Source of the DNA: Spirometra erinaceieuropaei
Taxonomy: Eukaryota > Platyhelminthes > Cestoda > Diphyllobothriidea > Diphyllobothriidae
Direction: 5' to 3'
Length of the DNA stretch: 64,000 bases
Assembly: GCA_902702965.1 (NCBI GenBank)
Contig: CACRXP010000094.1
Coordinates: 397,801-461,800 of the forward strand
Shown here: in pieces, positions 33,119-43,332 of the stretch
How the letters are laid out: each line of letters opens with the position of its first letter
Position numbering within the stretch: position 1 is the stretch's first letter
Made by a program: the position numbers and the translations under genes
Notes under the pieces: generated by a model
Told to the model about the DNA's origin: nothing
Databases searched by the model: none
Seen by the model: only the letters and a program-made list of their open reading frames with translations

Positions 33119-34103
33119 CACATCTATGAATTTCGATAGGCGATCAGTAACCTTAGGTCTTCTTTCAAAATACGCCGTTATCTGGGTTTCGAATTTTCGT
33201 ATTTGGTGTTGTATTTGGCGATTTCTAATATCATCTGTGGCTTATATGACAGTCCGACCGCCATTGCCGATGAGTTCCATAGTGTGCTCAACTACACAGA
33301 AAGCTCAAGGACGGGGATTCGCGCGTGGACTAGTTAAAAGTGACAGTAGACATACACAGCATCTACTGCAACTTCTCTTTTTCCCTCAACTAGAGCCGGT
33401 TTCATCACGAAGTCTAGAAGACTGAAGGTGAGATGTGAGGCAAGTGGCTGAAATGGCGATAAAAAGGAACCTAGGCGTACCACTATACTCACTTGCCTGC
33501 AGCAGACGTTGACTAGGGTTTTATGCCACAACAAAAGTAGGGGGCATGGCTGGGACCCCGATGAGTGGCGCTGGCATAAAATCCATATAAAAAGGACTTA
33601 CTGCAGTCTGTCTCTCAGTCCGCCAGTTCGTTACCGAACTGGGCTAAGTGCGCAGTCCAAGTTATGCCATCAGTTAGCTTTAGGGGCAACGGGATAGCTT
33701 CTAACCGTTCAAATTGCTGGTAGAGAGGAAAGTACGCATACACGTTAATCTCACTCTATTCTCGTCATCAGGCCCAAGCAACTCGCCAAGCCGGTCACTT
33801 GTTTAGCACAGGGAATGAGATGGTTCATATATTTAACCATTAGCAAACAGAATTACTCTAATATTAGTAGTCTGAAAGACATAGGAAGGATGATGCAGTC
33901 ATATAATATACGTTGACTTTAAGAGCACAACGATAGGATAGAGGACTATTGTTTACTTATAAAATGAAATTAGCGGTTGTTAATTTACATATGCTTCCAA
34001 TTTACTTTCTCCTAAAAGGCATGTTTATATGCGCCCAGAGCCTGAAGGCAGGCTAAAATAGCCCTTGATTTATTGTTAGGAGCCTTTTAACACTACGCCT
34101 ATT

Positions 34104-34368
34104 GAAGAAGCAGACACGATCGCCGGGACAAAAACTTTATTAGCCTGACGTTTCCGATTCCTACTCGAATATATCATCAGAGATAAAAGAGAGGAAACCG
34201 GTGGTTGTTGCACAAGGGGCTGCGGCATTTATAAGATGCAGTAGCCATGCTAACGCATACCTATGAACGTCCACGGCTCCCCCCTTCATCCGGGATTGTC
34301 GCGTTTGGTGTGATCATAGCTTGATGGCCGACATTCGAGTCGATAATTGCTGCAATTGCTGCCTATTT
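34104..34368 (-). mobile_element. PLE 3' terminus inserted in a duplicated unit
   Basis: On the minus strand this is the non-coding PLE 3' end (compare 4055-4440), with a hammerhead at 34142-34185. Unit 2 of the surrounding duplication carries the uninterrupted counterpart near 35036, which defines the insertion boundaries to within a few bases. Confidence 0.75.
34142..34185 (-). ncRNA. Hammerhead ribozyme motif (PLE terminus)
   Basis: The minus strand reads CUGAUGA (34180-34174), stem II AUUC/GAAU (with an unpaired G/U base), GAAA, a C-G minimal stem III and the GUC cleavage triplet (34149-34147). Stem I is short, about three good pairs. The core is complete, but weak stems make activity less certain than at 15212-15255. 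Confidence 0.65.
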
Positions 34369-35279
34369 ATATTCGACGAAGATGACTTGTACGTTTATAA
34401 ATTACCGCCCGAAATAAGTTCCTCAAAGGCACTTTTGATACTTTTTATCGCGCGTGGTACTATCTTTAGAAGTTGGTATAAAAAGGTCTCGGGTAATTCT
34501 CCCTAAAAATACTTTTGTCAGTAAATTTCTCTGCAGATATCGATTTTGTTTCCTATCATGTGTATGATTTTTTACAAAGAGGCCTAGCTTTGTAAATACC
34601 TATCTTCAAGCTATGTAGATCAGGACAGACAGTAAGGAGCTGCAGAGTTAGTTTCCTTAATCGGGTTGAAAAGCAGTGATCAACGAACGAATAGGCAGCG
34701 TGGAAAGTTTATTCCCATGACCAAGTCCGATCTACTGTCTAGCCGGTCATTGGTCTGATTCAGGGAATTGGGTGGTTTTTATATCTAACTATTAGCAAAC
34801 AGGATTATTCTAATATTAGTAGTCTGGAAGACATTGGAAGGATAATGCGAACATATTTACCGCGTTTACTGTGGGAAATTATTATTTGCTTATAAACCAT
34901 ATTCAGCAGCAAGTCATTTATAATGCTCATGATCAACTTTCTTCTAAGAGGTATGTTGGTATTTGCTAAGAGCCTGAGGGTAAGCGTAAACTTCGTGATT
35001 AATTATATGAAGCCTTTTAAACACTGTGCATATTCAAATTCGACGATAATTGCCGGTAGTTTTATGAAATACGTCTCTTATTACTGAAAATGTTTTTGTC
35101 GGTAAATAGCCATGCTGACACCGACTTTGTTTACCCGCACATGTATGACTTATTACAGAGATGCCTAGCTTTGCAAAATCCCTGTATTAAGGAAAGATCA
35201 AGTTAGACAGTAGGGAGCTGTGAGGATTGGTCTTTGAATTGGGTTAAAAAATTAAGTAACAGAGGTCAAGAAAAGAATA

Positions 35280-36600
35280 AGCAGAAATTGACATTTGAAC
35301 GAGGTGAAAGTCGTGACACATGTAGGATAATTGGCCTGATGTGTTTTGAGGTTGATTGTGTGGTTGCAAGTGGTCACGACAGTCACGACAGCCCAGTGCA
35401 GTAGAACGAGATGAATGCATGAACCGTCGTATGTATGTGAGACTGGATCTGCCAGAGAATAACATGCCGAAAAGCTGTACAAATCAAAATTCCAGCGTCG
35501 AGAAGGCGTATATGAAGTTAAGCAGAGGCTGCCATAATAGGAGGGAGAATAGGAAACTGCGTGGGCAGTCGACTCATGTGCTACACGCAACGCTCTCCAT
35601 CACTGACTGCTGTTTCATGCTGCATGGCTACTTTTCTTTGCACTCAAAAGTCGCTCGCATACGCATACTTTCCAGTTCAAATTTGCTGAACGACAGTGCT
35701 AGCACCCTGTTTGACCGTCGCGTCCGGTGATGTCCACGGTGTGCCCCTCGGCAAGGCGAAACAGGCGCGTCAACAAATTTATTGCGAGAAAGACCTTGCG
35801 ATGCATCTACCGCAGTCCTTCGCCGCATGGGCCCAATCTCATGACATGGTAAAAATGACCAGAAACAGGAGAGTGCATAGGTGGCTGGTACGGCCTAACC
35901 CGCTTTTGAAAATTAAATAAGGTCAGCGATTATTTATACTCACCTTCATAAAACTTGAAAAATCAAGTAAAAATTTTGCGCTCCAAAATGAATCAGAGAT
36001 TCTGTTTTCGCATGAACAATATATTAGTGTCCGTAGTACACACCCTGTCTGTACAACTTTCATAAATACCCCTCCCTCCGGAGGCAACCAAAACCGCTTG
36101 AGAGCGTTTAAAACAAGCATCTGGGTTATAAGAACGGTCCAAGTTTGTGCCAAAGGCGATTTACGGCATACGGTTACGGTTCGTCATGCAACTAAAATTG
36201 TCCTAATGGACGATCAATTAGATTGAAGAAGAATAGAATAACGATAATGCACTCGGAATAGTAGCTAGGTTCAGTGAACTGTAAACTCATACCTTCATAG
36301 CTGGTGTCTAGGTCAACATTGCCGTACATGCTGCCTTCGCTGAAGTGCTAAATCCTCGAAATATTTCCACTGTCTTGATTTGCTGTTTGATAAAATTAGC
36401 CTGGAGCTGATCCGTAATGCCAACACACATGCATAGCGATGGGCCAAATAACATTCATTCATTGCTCTTTGGTTATGGGTTTTCTTATTCGAAGTGATGC
36501 TGTGCGCAATGAGCACGGTAGTTCGAGAACACACTGCTTACTAAGCATTCTCCTTAGTGTGTCCGTGCATAAATGATGGAAGTATAGATAGTATAGTGTG
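35280..36600. other. No gene or repeat recognised
   Basis: Overlapping frames at 35252-35828 on both strands show no domain. Confidence 0.35.
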
Positions 36601-36624
36601 ATAAATGGGCAAGTTATGGACAAA

Positions 36625-38400
36625 GACCCTAAGAAAGTTAAAAACAGACATCGAAATAATAACTCTGTCTGCTGATAAAGGCCGGTTAACCGTCATCCTT
36701 GACAAAGTAGGCTACCGATACCATGCTCTCATGCTGCTCAACGATCGGAAGTCCTAAAAGTCAGCGACATCGCCAGTGTAAAGTTCCTGTTAGCAAAGAG
36801 TAACCGAATTTTAGCCCGCCTAAAAAAGACTAAGTCATCACCGCCAAAGGCCGCTAAATGCAAAAGCCCACAGAACAACCGATGGCGGGATCCCACGGTC
36901 TCCTAAAGGTACAAAAGCCAACCCCCACTCCAACCAACCGTCTCACTCCGAGGCTTACCCAAATACGAGCTTGCAAATAGACTATATCGGAAGGTAAGAT
37001 TCCTAACCGCCGTTACACAAATAACTGCGTACAGAGCAGAACAATTCCTTGATAAATTAAGGGCGGTCACGATCGAAACGAATGGGAAGAAGTGTCTTTT
37101 GATGTCGTCTGGCTTTTTACGTCCATACCACCGGTTCTTGCGTTCGAGACGCACAGTAAACTGCAATGCTTAATTACGATGAAATCGATAGCCAGTGCGC
37201 AGCTCAGAAGCTCACAGAACTCATGTGGTACTGCTTCCAGCAGGCCTTACGTTCGAAGGGATCACATATAAACAAATATAAGGCAACACGACCGGCTCAC
37301 TAATCTACGATTTCATTGCCAAAGCGGGTCTACAAAAACTCGAGAGGCGACTGTTCGAGGAGTACGCACCCATATTTTGGGTGCACTACGTTAATGTCAC
37401 CTTTGTAATCATCAATCACGCTAAAATTAATTACTACGAGGAGCTACGGGATTCAGTTGTGCCCGATCTACAGTTCGCGATGGAAGAGGAAATGGAGGAC
37501 AAACTTCCATTCTTGGATGTTCTCGTATGTCGCCAATCAGACGGAAAACTGGTGACGTCAGCCCTCAGTAAACCGATGAACATGCTGTAGATGCTCTGTT
37601 ACAACAGCAACCACCAAATGCAACACAGACGAATCTATGTTTGCACGCTTTACGGACGGATGGAAACTCATTGCAGTACGCCAGCCATTAAACTGGACAA
37701 GATAAAGCTCTCCAAGAACTCTTCAAAACCAATGGCTATCCGCGAACATTCGTTGAACGGAGTCGAAAGCAACCAAAGAAGCGGAATGAAGAACCAAGTC
37801 AGTCAAAATCGTGGCTGAGCATTCCTTACTTGAAGGGGGTCTCTGAAGTCATGGCTTGATCTCTCCTTCCGCTCGGAATAGGCGTTGTCCACAGGCCCGA
37901 CTCAACGTTCCGCCGGCAAGTGATTCGGCCAAAATAACCGACCCCTAAGCAGGAAATGTCGGCCGTTGTATACCAAATTTAATGCAACTGTAAGGTGTGC
38001 AGCTACGTTGGAGAAACCAGCCGACAGCAGGAAACGCAAATACTCCAGCATATGTTGGCCGAGCGAGGATTGGACCCAAAGTCGGAGACAGCAACCTGTT
38101 CCGCTCAAAAGGGACATATCTTCAGCTTTGACGTCGTTAAAATTGTGGGATGGGTTGATGATCATAAAACAACGCAGGTGCAAGAGGCGTAGATGTCGCC
38201 GGACTGCTCTGTCAACCGCCTCATCAATTTACCTCCCCCATTTCTGCCTTTACGAGCTTTCTAAACAAGGGACAATCACGACGTGGAAAAATTTTGGCCG
38301 TTAACTAACTCCGCGGCCGACGACGGCGGACAATTCGGATCACGATGACATGCGGGTCAGATTCAGCCACAGAGGCGGCATTGGCGGACCACGAATCAAA
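36625..38400 (+). pseudogene. Decayed PLE polyprotein (RT + GIY-YIG)
   Basis: Fragments lie in polyprotein order. IITLSADKGRLTVILDKVGY is near 36655, and a decayed fingers/palm section follows to about 37300. QKLERRLFEEYAPIF and HYVNVTFVIINH are at about 37330-37420, where the catalytic YVDD reads YVNV. DKLPFLDVLVCRQSDGKL follows near 37500. Then comes a GIY-YIG remnant (NCKVCSYVGETSRQQETQIL, about 37983-38050) and the KTTQVQEA block at about 38170-38190 corresponding to EAW. Stops and frameshifts occur throughout. It is older than the copy at 43.3 kb and belongs to a distinguishable subfamily. Confidence 0.8.
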
Positions 38401-38734
38401 CAAAGTTCAGCATATAAGGTGAGCCGTGAGCGTGACCTCCCAATCGCAGAAGCGGCAAACCGCTACTAAACCGCTAACGGTAAACGGTGTACGTCCGTGT
38501 ACGTCCATACACATGTCCTCTGGAGTAGCAGGTGGAAGTATAAAAGACCGGCAACAAAGTTCTTAGGAAAATCTTCTGCTTGACTAGGGCTCGTTTTCCT
38601 AAAAATGAGACTCATTTCAGATGTTTTGCGTCAACCGTCTCCCGAGAGGCCGAGGCAGTGAGAGGAGGGAAAAATCGATCAGCATGAGGCCGGCCAACAC
38701 AACTGTCACTTTAAATTAAATTTCTGATCGATTA

Positions 38735-38825
38735 AGTGCATTTTACGCTTTGCCAATGAAGAGCCGACCCAGCTCTTTGAAGTATCAGCACTTAAATAAA
38801 CCTCTTGCGGAGAGCCTGTCTTCGT
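38735..38825 (+). mobile_element. PLE terminal fragment
   Basis: AGTGCATTTTACGCTTTG, CCCAGCTCTTTGAAGTATCA and TTAAATAAACCTCTTGCGGA match the terminus at 17740-17885. It is probably the 3' end belonging to the decayed PLE immediately upstream. Confidence 0.5.
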
Positions 38826-39149
38826 CCTCAACTTTATTTACCGTAATACACATGCTTTCGCCATAAGTAGAGCGGAGAGTTTGTTAGAGTTTCTTGTCAA
38901 GATAAAAAAAAATAGCTCAGATAAACAAGCATTTGGCCTACTAATAAACTCCTTACATTGGTATTACAACGTCATTCGACTAATTCAACGGATCAATACC
39001 ATAAACGGACAAGGCCTACCAATTTAAGAAATATTTTAGCGTAAATTTTTGTCTTTCTTGGGGACTGTGCTGTAGAAATGTAAACAGTAAATTCATATTA
39101 ATATCAATAATAGTGAAAATTTGATTCCCCCAGGGCATATTTAAAGAAT

Positions 39150-39335
39150 AAGACACGTTCACCTGGAGGGGTTTATTGAATGTCCGGTGTTTCAAGTAGT
39201 TGATTATTCATTCACTAAACAAAGTGCGTCATATAAGGGGGGCTGTGAGCAGGACTTTCCAGTCTCTGAAAATGGGTAGACGAGTCAACTACCCGAAACG
39301 TCGACCTCCAATAAACCCCTCCCGGTGAATTCCTC
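39150..39335. mobile_element. Inverted pair of PLE termini without a body
   Basis: TTCACCTGGAGGGGTTTATT on the left is mirrored by AATAAACCCCTCCCGGTGAA on the right, with TGTTTCAAGTAGTTGA mirrored by TCAACTACCCGAAACG. The right arm has a hammerhead-like layout at 39266-39310: CUGAAAA, a perfect stem II UGGGUAG/CUACCC (one bulge), GAAAC and GUC. The core G8 position is changed to A. No ORF lies between the arms. Confidence 0.6.
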
Positions 39336-39361
39336 CTTTTCTTTTGACACATTAATATCTG

Positions 39362-39605
39362 CAGAATGATATCACGGACAAAGACAAGGGAGACTGGAAT
39401 AGCCATTTCTGGCTTATTAGACGTCGTTAGCCAGTCTTACCCAACCCCGAAATATGGCACACCCGAGGCTCGAACTCGCGACCTGTTTGTTGAATTTCCA
39501 CGCCTCCAACCACTGAGACATGAGACGCGTCCCTTTCGGTTTTCGATCGGGAATAGATAATGGTAGGGAGCGCTCACTGATCGTTCTTACGGAACTCACT
39601 CTTCA
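39362..39605 (-). repeat. SINE family A, near-complete copy
   Basis: It starts GACAAAGACAAGGGAGACTG and includes the reverse box B in GGCTCGAACTCGCGACCTGT. It ends GCGCTCACTGATCGTTCTTA..CTCACTC. The tRNA-like head is on the minus strand. Very similar to 48306-48555. Confidence 0.75.
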
Positions 39606-39609
39606 TATA

Positions 39610-41720
39610 AATGCTGGAAACGCACTGGAAAAACAAGTCACGTGCATAGTCGCCTGCAATTTGCAGGCTTTGTCCCCGCATGCTTTAATCCACATATCTA
39701 GGGAATCAAAGACAGGATTCACAACAAGTGAAGACAACCTTAAATAAAAATCTGGCAACAATATCGCGGAAAGGTTAAGGTATCTTGAGTGGAGTTAGTA
39801 GCCAATTCATCCTGCGGAAGAACCCCATGTTTTTAGTGCGGACGTCCTCCAAGACAGGAAGAAAATTTGATCCAAATATGCTCTTCTTGGCTCGAGTACC
39901 TCTTCAGATTTAAGGGGGCAGATGAACTTCCTGAACCATTATATACTCCGATCCCGTACTGATACATTGACTCCACATTCCCAAATACACCTTCATAGTC
40001 AAATTCTGCATTTTTGCTTAGAATTGCGGTGCCGCACACATTGATTGATGATAACGTTAAAATCAATCATCAATGGAGACATAACTACTGAAATAATTAA
40101 GTAAATGTATAAATAAATTGAAATGACAACTGACCAGGACATTACCCATAAGTATTCTCAAGTGCATTTAATGTTATTCCTACTATTTGACGGCATACAT
40201 TCACACCATTAGTTTGATAGGCAAAAGTTTGCAAAAATGATAGCAGTTTTACGATAACATATAATGCATATAATGGCCTGTAAACTCGTAAAGCTTTATC
40301 ATACACCACAGGTAACAAGTCTTTTACTATTCGGTAAAAATATGATTTACAGATGCACAGTCTGTTTGAATGGTACCTCCCAGAAATTTAGCTTTCTTGT
40401 TTATTGGTTAAAAAGAAAACAATCAAGCACATTTCCAACACCGACGACTTATTCGCGGATTTGATTTGACAGTTCCGTGTATAACCATTACAAAGAACTG
40501 AAGTCGTCTAACGCGCTTTTGATTGTTCCCGTATATCAATGTTTCCACATTTTGTACTTTCCATAATAAATTGCCTTTTTTTAGAAATACTGGTGCAATT
40601 GTTACGGAATACCTTATTAGCGGTCGCACTATCCTGCAGATTGCATTTTTTATAGACACTGCCGCCAAAGAAAGCTAAATGCAGTTTCTAGCAGGTGCCA
40701 TGTTTGGTTCGCGGATGGATTAATTGCTATTACATGTGTTTCTTAATACAGCATCGTTAAAAACCTAAAAAAGCCCGTCTGATAATGCACATATGCAACA
40801 GAACGCGCGATGAGCTCGTGCTCAGTTTGGCGAATTTGCGCGCCGTGAACCATTTCTGCTGTGCCGCAAATGCTAACGCGTTCCTCCCTAGTTGCACGTG
40901 CTCATTTCAGATGTATTCAATGACGAATATGGGGTAAATCCTGCATCTGTGCCTTATTGCGCAGTTCTCAATTTGGGGACACCTATATGTCCAGCGTGTG
41001 GACTCGGAAAGTGGACGGCATGCATTTTTTTTGTGCGTTTCACATTTACCTGAAAAAATCACACTGGCTAATTTCGTTTTTTTTTAATGTACAGCAGGCA
41101 TGAGTTTGGCATATGTTGTGGTGCTTGTTGTTTGATGTTTGTTTATTGTGTGCTCGTCTTATTAACCCGAACTTTTTGAGGGTTTGTCATTCTCAGGTCA
41201 TGTTGCCTCGCAGTCGCTATTACTAGCATGCCATCCAAAACTGGCATTTTCCAAGCATCCATCTCTCGGTCGGATACGTAGATACATTTAGCCTTTTCCC
41301 TTTCGATAAAACGTTTGGTACGCAGTGGATGTTAAGCAATATTATTCTCGATTAATTTTTATACCTGAAATGCTGTCAATCGATCACTCCCGATATCTTA
41401 TGCTACCACTTTCAAACAGGAAACGAATAAAATATCTACGAGGCGGAGTTTCCACACACTTACTTTGCGCTAGAAAATATACCCAATTTGAATCAGTGAA
41501 ATGCATCAATTGTTTTACAAGAACCTCTCATTAATCCTTTTTCACATCATCAGTCTCTGAATAACTGCTAGCTTGACAGATAGATAAAAATGACGCCAAC
41601 TCAGGGAAACTACCACATATAACTCTCCATTATACGTTTTATGCGTTTCAGCAAATCACAAACTAGACAAACGACATATTAATTAAAACTGCTCTCGCTT
41701 TTGTATTCCACATATATCAC
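39610..41720. other. No gene or repeat recognised
   Basis: AT-rich with short frames only; none has splice sites plus a recognisable motif. Confidence 0.4.
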
Positions 41721-41727
41721 CAGCGAC

Positions 41728-43050
41728 AGGGAATGACGGGTGACGAAGCATTGATGAAATTCGGTTCGATGAATTGCTTATGGCCTATCTGGTAGACCCC
41801 ATTGGTGGATCCACCGCGCCAGATGCGCCTGTGCGCATGTTTGTGTTTCTGGTCTCAGCTGCTGATCAGGGTTATGTTTGGTTAAATGAAGGTAAAGTAG
41901 GCCCAGAACAGGGCTATATCAATCTACCCGTATTTTCTGTCGTGCCTCATCTCTGCTGTTATGTATTGGCCGACTTCGACCTAGGAATTGGTTGCCTGTT
42001 CGTGAACTATTTCACACATATGGGGCTTGTTTTCTTCGGAAGCCAAAAGATCGGTGTTCGCCAATTCCTCATTGAATACCTATATATTCCTGAGTAAATA
42101 AATACCCACTGTGCAGCAACAGAGAATGACGGGTGGCGAGGTATTGATAAACTTCGGTTAGATTAAGTGATTATGACACATCTGGTAGACCCCAGTGATG
42201 GACCAGCTGCGACAGGTGTGTCTGTGCGCATGTTTATGTTTCCGGTCCCAGTCGGTGGTCAGGATTATGATTCGTTGAATGAGGGCAAACAAGTCCGAAA
42301 CAGTCTTCTCCACTTTGCTATCATAGCTTGACCGACTTCGGCCTGGAAGGTGGTTGCCTGTTCGTGACCCCTATCGACCATACGAAGCTTGTTTGCTTTA
42401 GGAAGTCAATGGATCGGTGTGAGCCTATTCCTAATTGAATGTATAAATATATATCAATCAGGAATGGGCGCACACCGATCTATTGGCTTCACAAAGCAAA
42501 CAAGCTCCGTATGTGTGGCAAAGGTCACGAACAGGCAACCAATTACCAGGCCGAAGTCGGCCAAGTCATAATAGCAGCGAGGAGGGACGACAGAGAATGC
42601 GGGTAGATTGATACAGCACTGTTTCGGGCTTATTCTGCCTTCATTCAGACAATCATAACCCTGACCACCAGCAGCTGAGACCAGAAACACAAACATGCGC
42701 ACAGACGCACCTGGCGCATTCGGTCCACCACTGAGGCCTACCAGATGGGTCATAAGCACTTCATCGAAACGAAGTTCATCAGTGCCTCGCCACCTGTCAT
42801 TCTCTGTCGCTGCAGATCGGGTATTTATCAATCAGGAATGGGCGCACACCGATTTATTGGCTTCACAAAGCAAACCATCTGGTAGGCCTCAGTGGTGGAC
42901 CCACTGCGCCAGGTGCGTCTGTGCGCATGTTTGTGTTTCTGGTTCCAACTGCTGGTGGTCAGGGTTATGATTGGCTGATTGAAGGCAGAATAAGCCCGAA
43001 ACAGTGCTGTATATATCTACCGCATTCTCTGTCGTTCCGCCTCGCTGATA
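41728..43050. repeat. Cluster of four family D repeat blocks
   Basis: Direct copies lie at 41728-42090 and 42108-42445, followed by an inverted copy at 42456-42830 and a partial sense copy at 42833-43048. The inner two meet at a short AT junction (about 42440-42455) and make a large foldback. The same reading frame (MFVFLVSAA..., then INLPAFSVVPPRCYY and FVTFATHTELVCF) stays open in several copies, including the one at 13486-13912. No known domain is recognised. Confidence 0.65.
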
Positions 43051-43060
43051 TATGTTTATA

Positions 43061-43100
<40 letters not shown>
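43049..43100. repeat. (TA)n microsatellite at PLE left end
   Basis: A near-pure TA run that directly abuts the left terminal repeat of the PLE. Confidence 0.9.
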
Positions 43101-43103
<3 letters not shown>

Positions 43104-43244
43104 AATAGAAGAGGTTCTTCGGAAAAGTCGAGTTGTACTCGTGAAGTTTCGAGCTGGTGACACCAACCCGCCGTCAGACGAAATAAAAACGAGGGAGAAA
43201 GTTAAGTTGTCACAGTAGATTAGTTAGTGTGATAGGACAGAACA
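43100..43244 (+). repeat. PLE left inverted terminal repeat
   Basis: AGAGGTTCTTCGGAAAAGTC through GTGTGATAGGACAGAACA is the reverse complement of the right repeat with scattered substitutions. Confidence 0.88.
43138..43182 (-). ncRNA. Hammerhead-like motif, altered core
   Basis: Antisense in the left repeat. CUGACGG replaces CUGACGA (last core A to G), stem II (GGGUUGGUG/CACCAGCUC) is intact, and GAAAC is followed by UUC without a C-G stem III pair. Probably inactive. Confidence 0.55.
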
Positions 43245-43332
43245 ACGTATACAACGTATATTCGGGCGTCAAACGTTTATTTTTACCAGACGTTGGGAGA
43301 AATTCACACAGAGACAGGCGATGACTTGCTAA

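Larger units (their letters stand above)
33750..35270 (+). repeat. Tandem duplication, two diverged units
   Basis: Unit 1 (about 33750-34690) and unit 2 (about 34700-35270) share a colinear series: AGCCGGTCA, GGGAATGAGATGG / GGGAATTGGGTGG, ACTATTAGCAAACAG, TAATATTAGTAGTCTG, AAGACAT..GGAAGGAT, AGAGCCTGA, AGCCTTTTAA, TTCGACGA and GCCTAGCTTTG. Unit 1 is longer because a PLE terminus interrupts it at about 34104-34368. No coding function is seen. Confidence 0.75.

Noticed and set aside
42389..43160. A gene with exons in the family D cluster
   Set aside because: The same frame recurs in inverted copies at 13.5 kb and 41.7-43 kb, so it belongs to a repeat.
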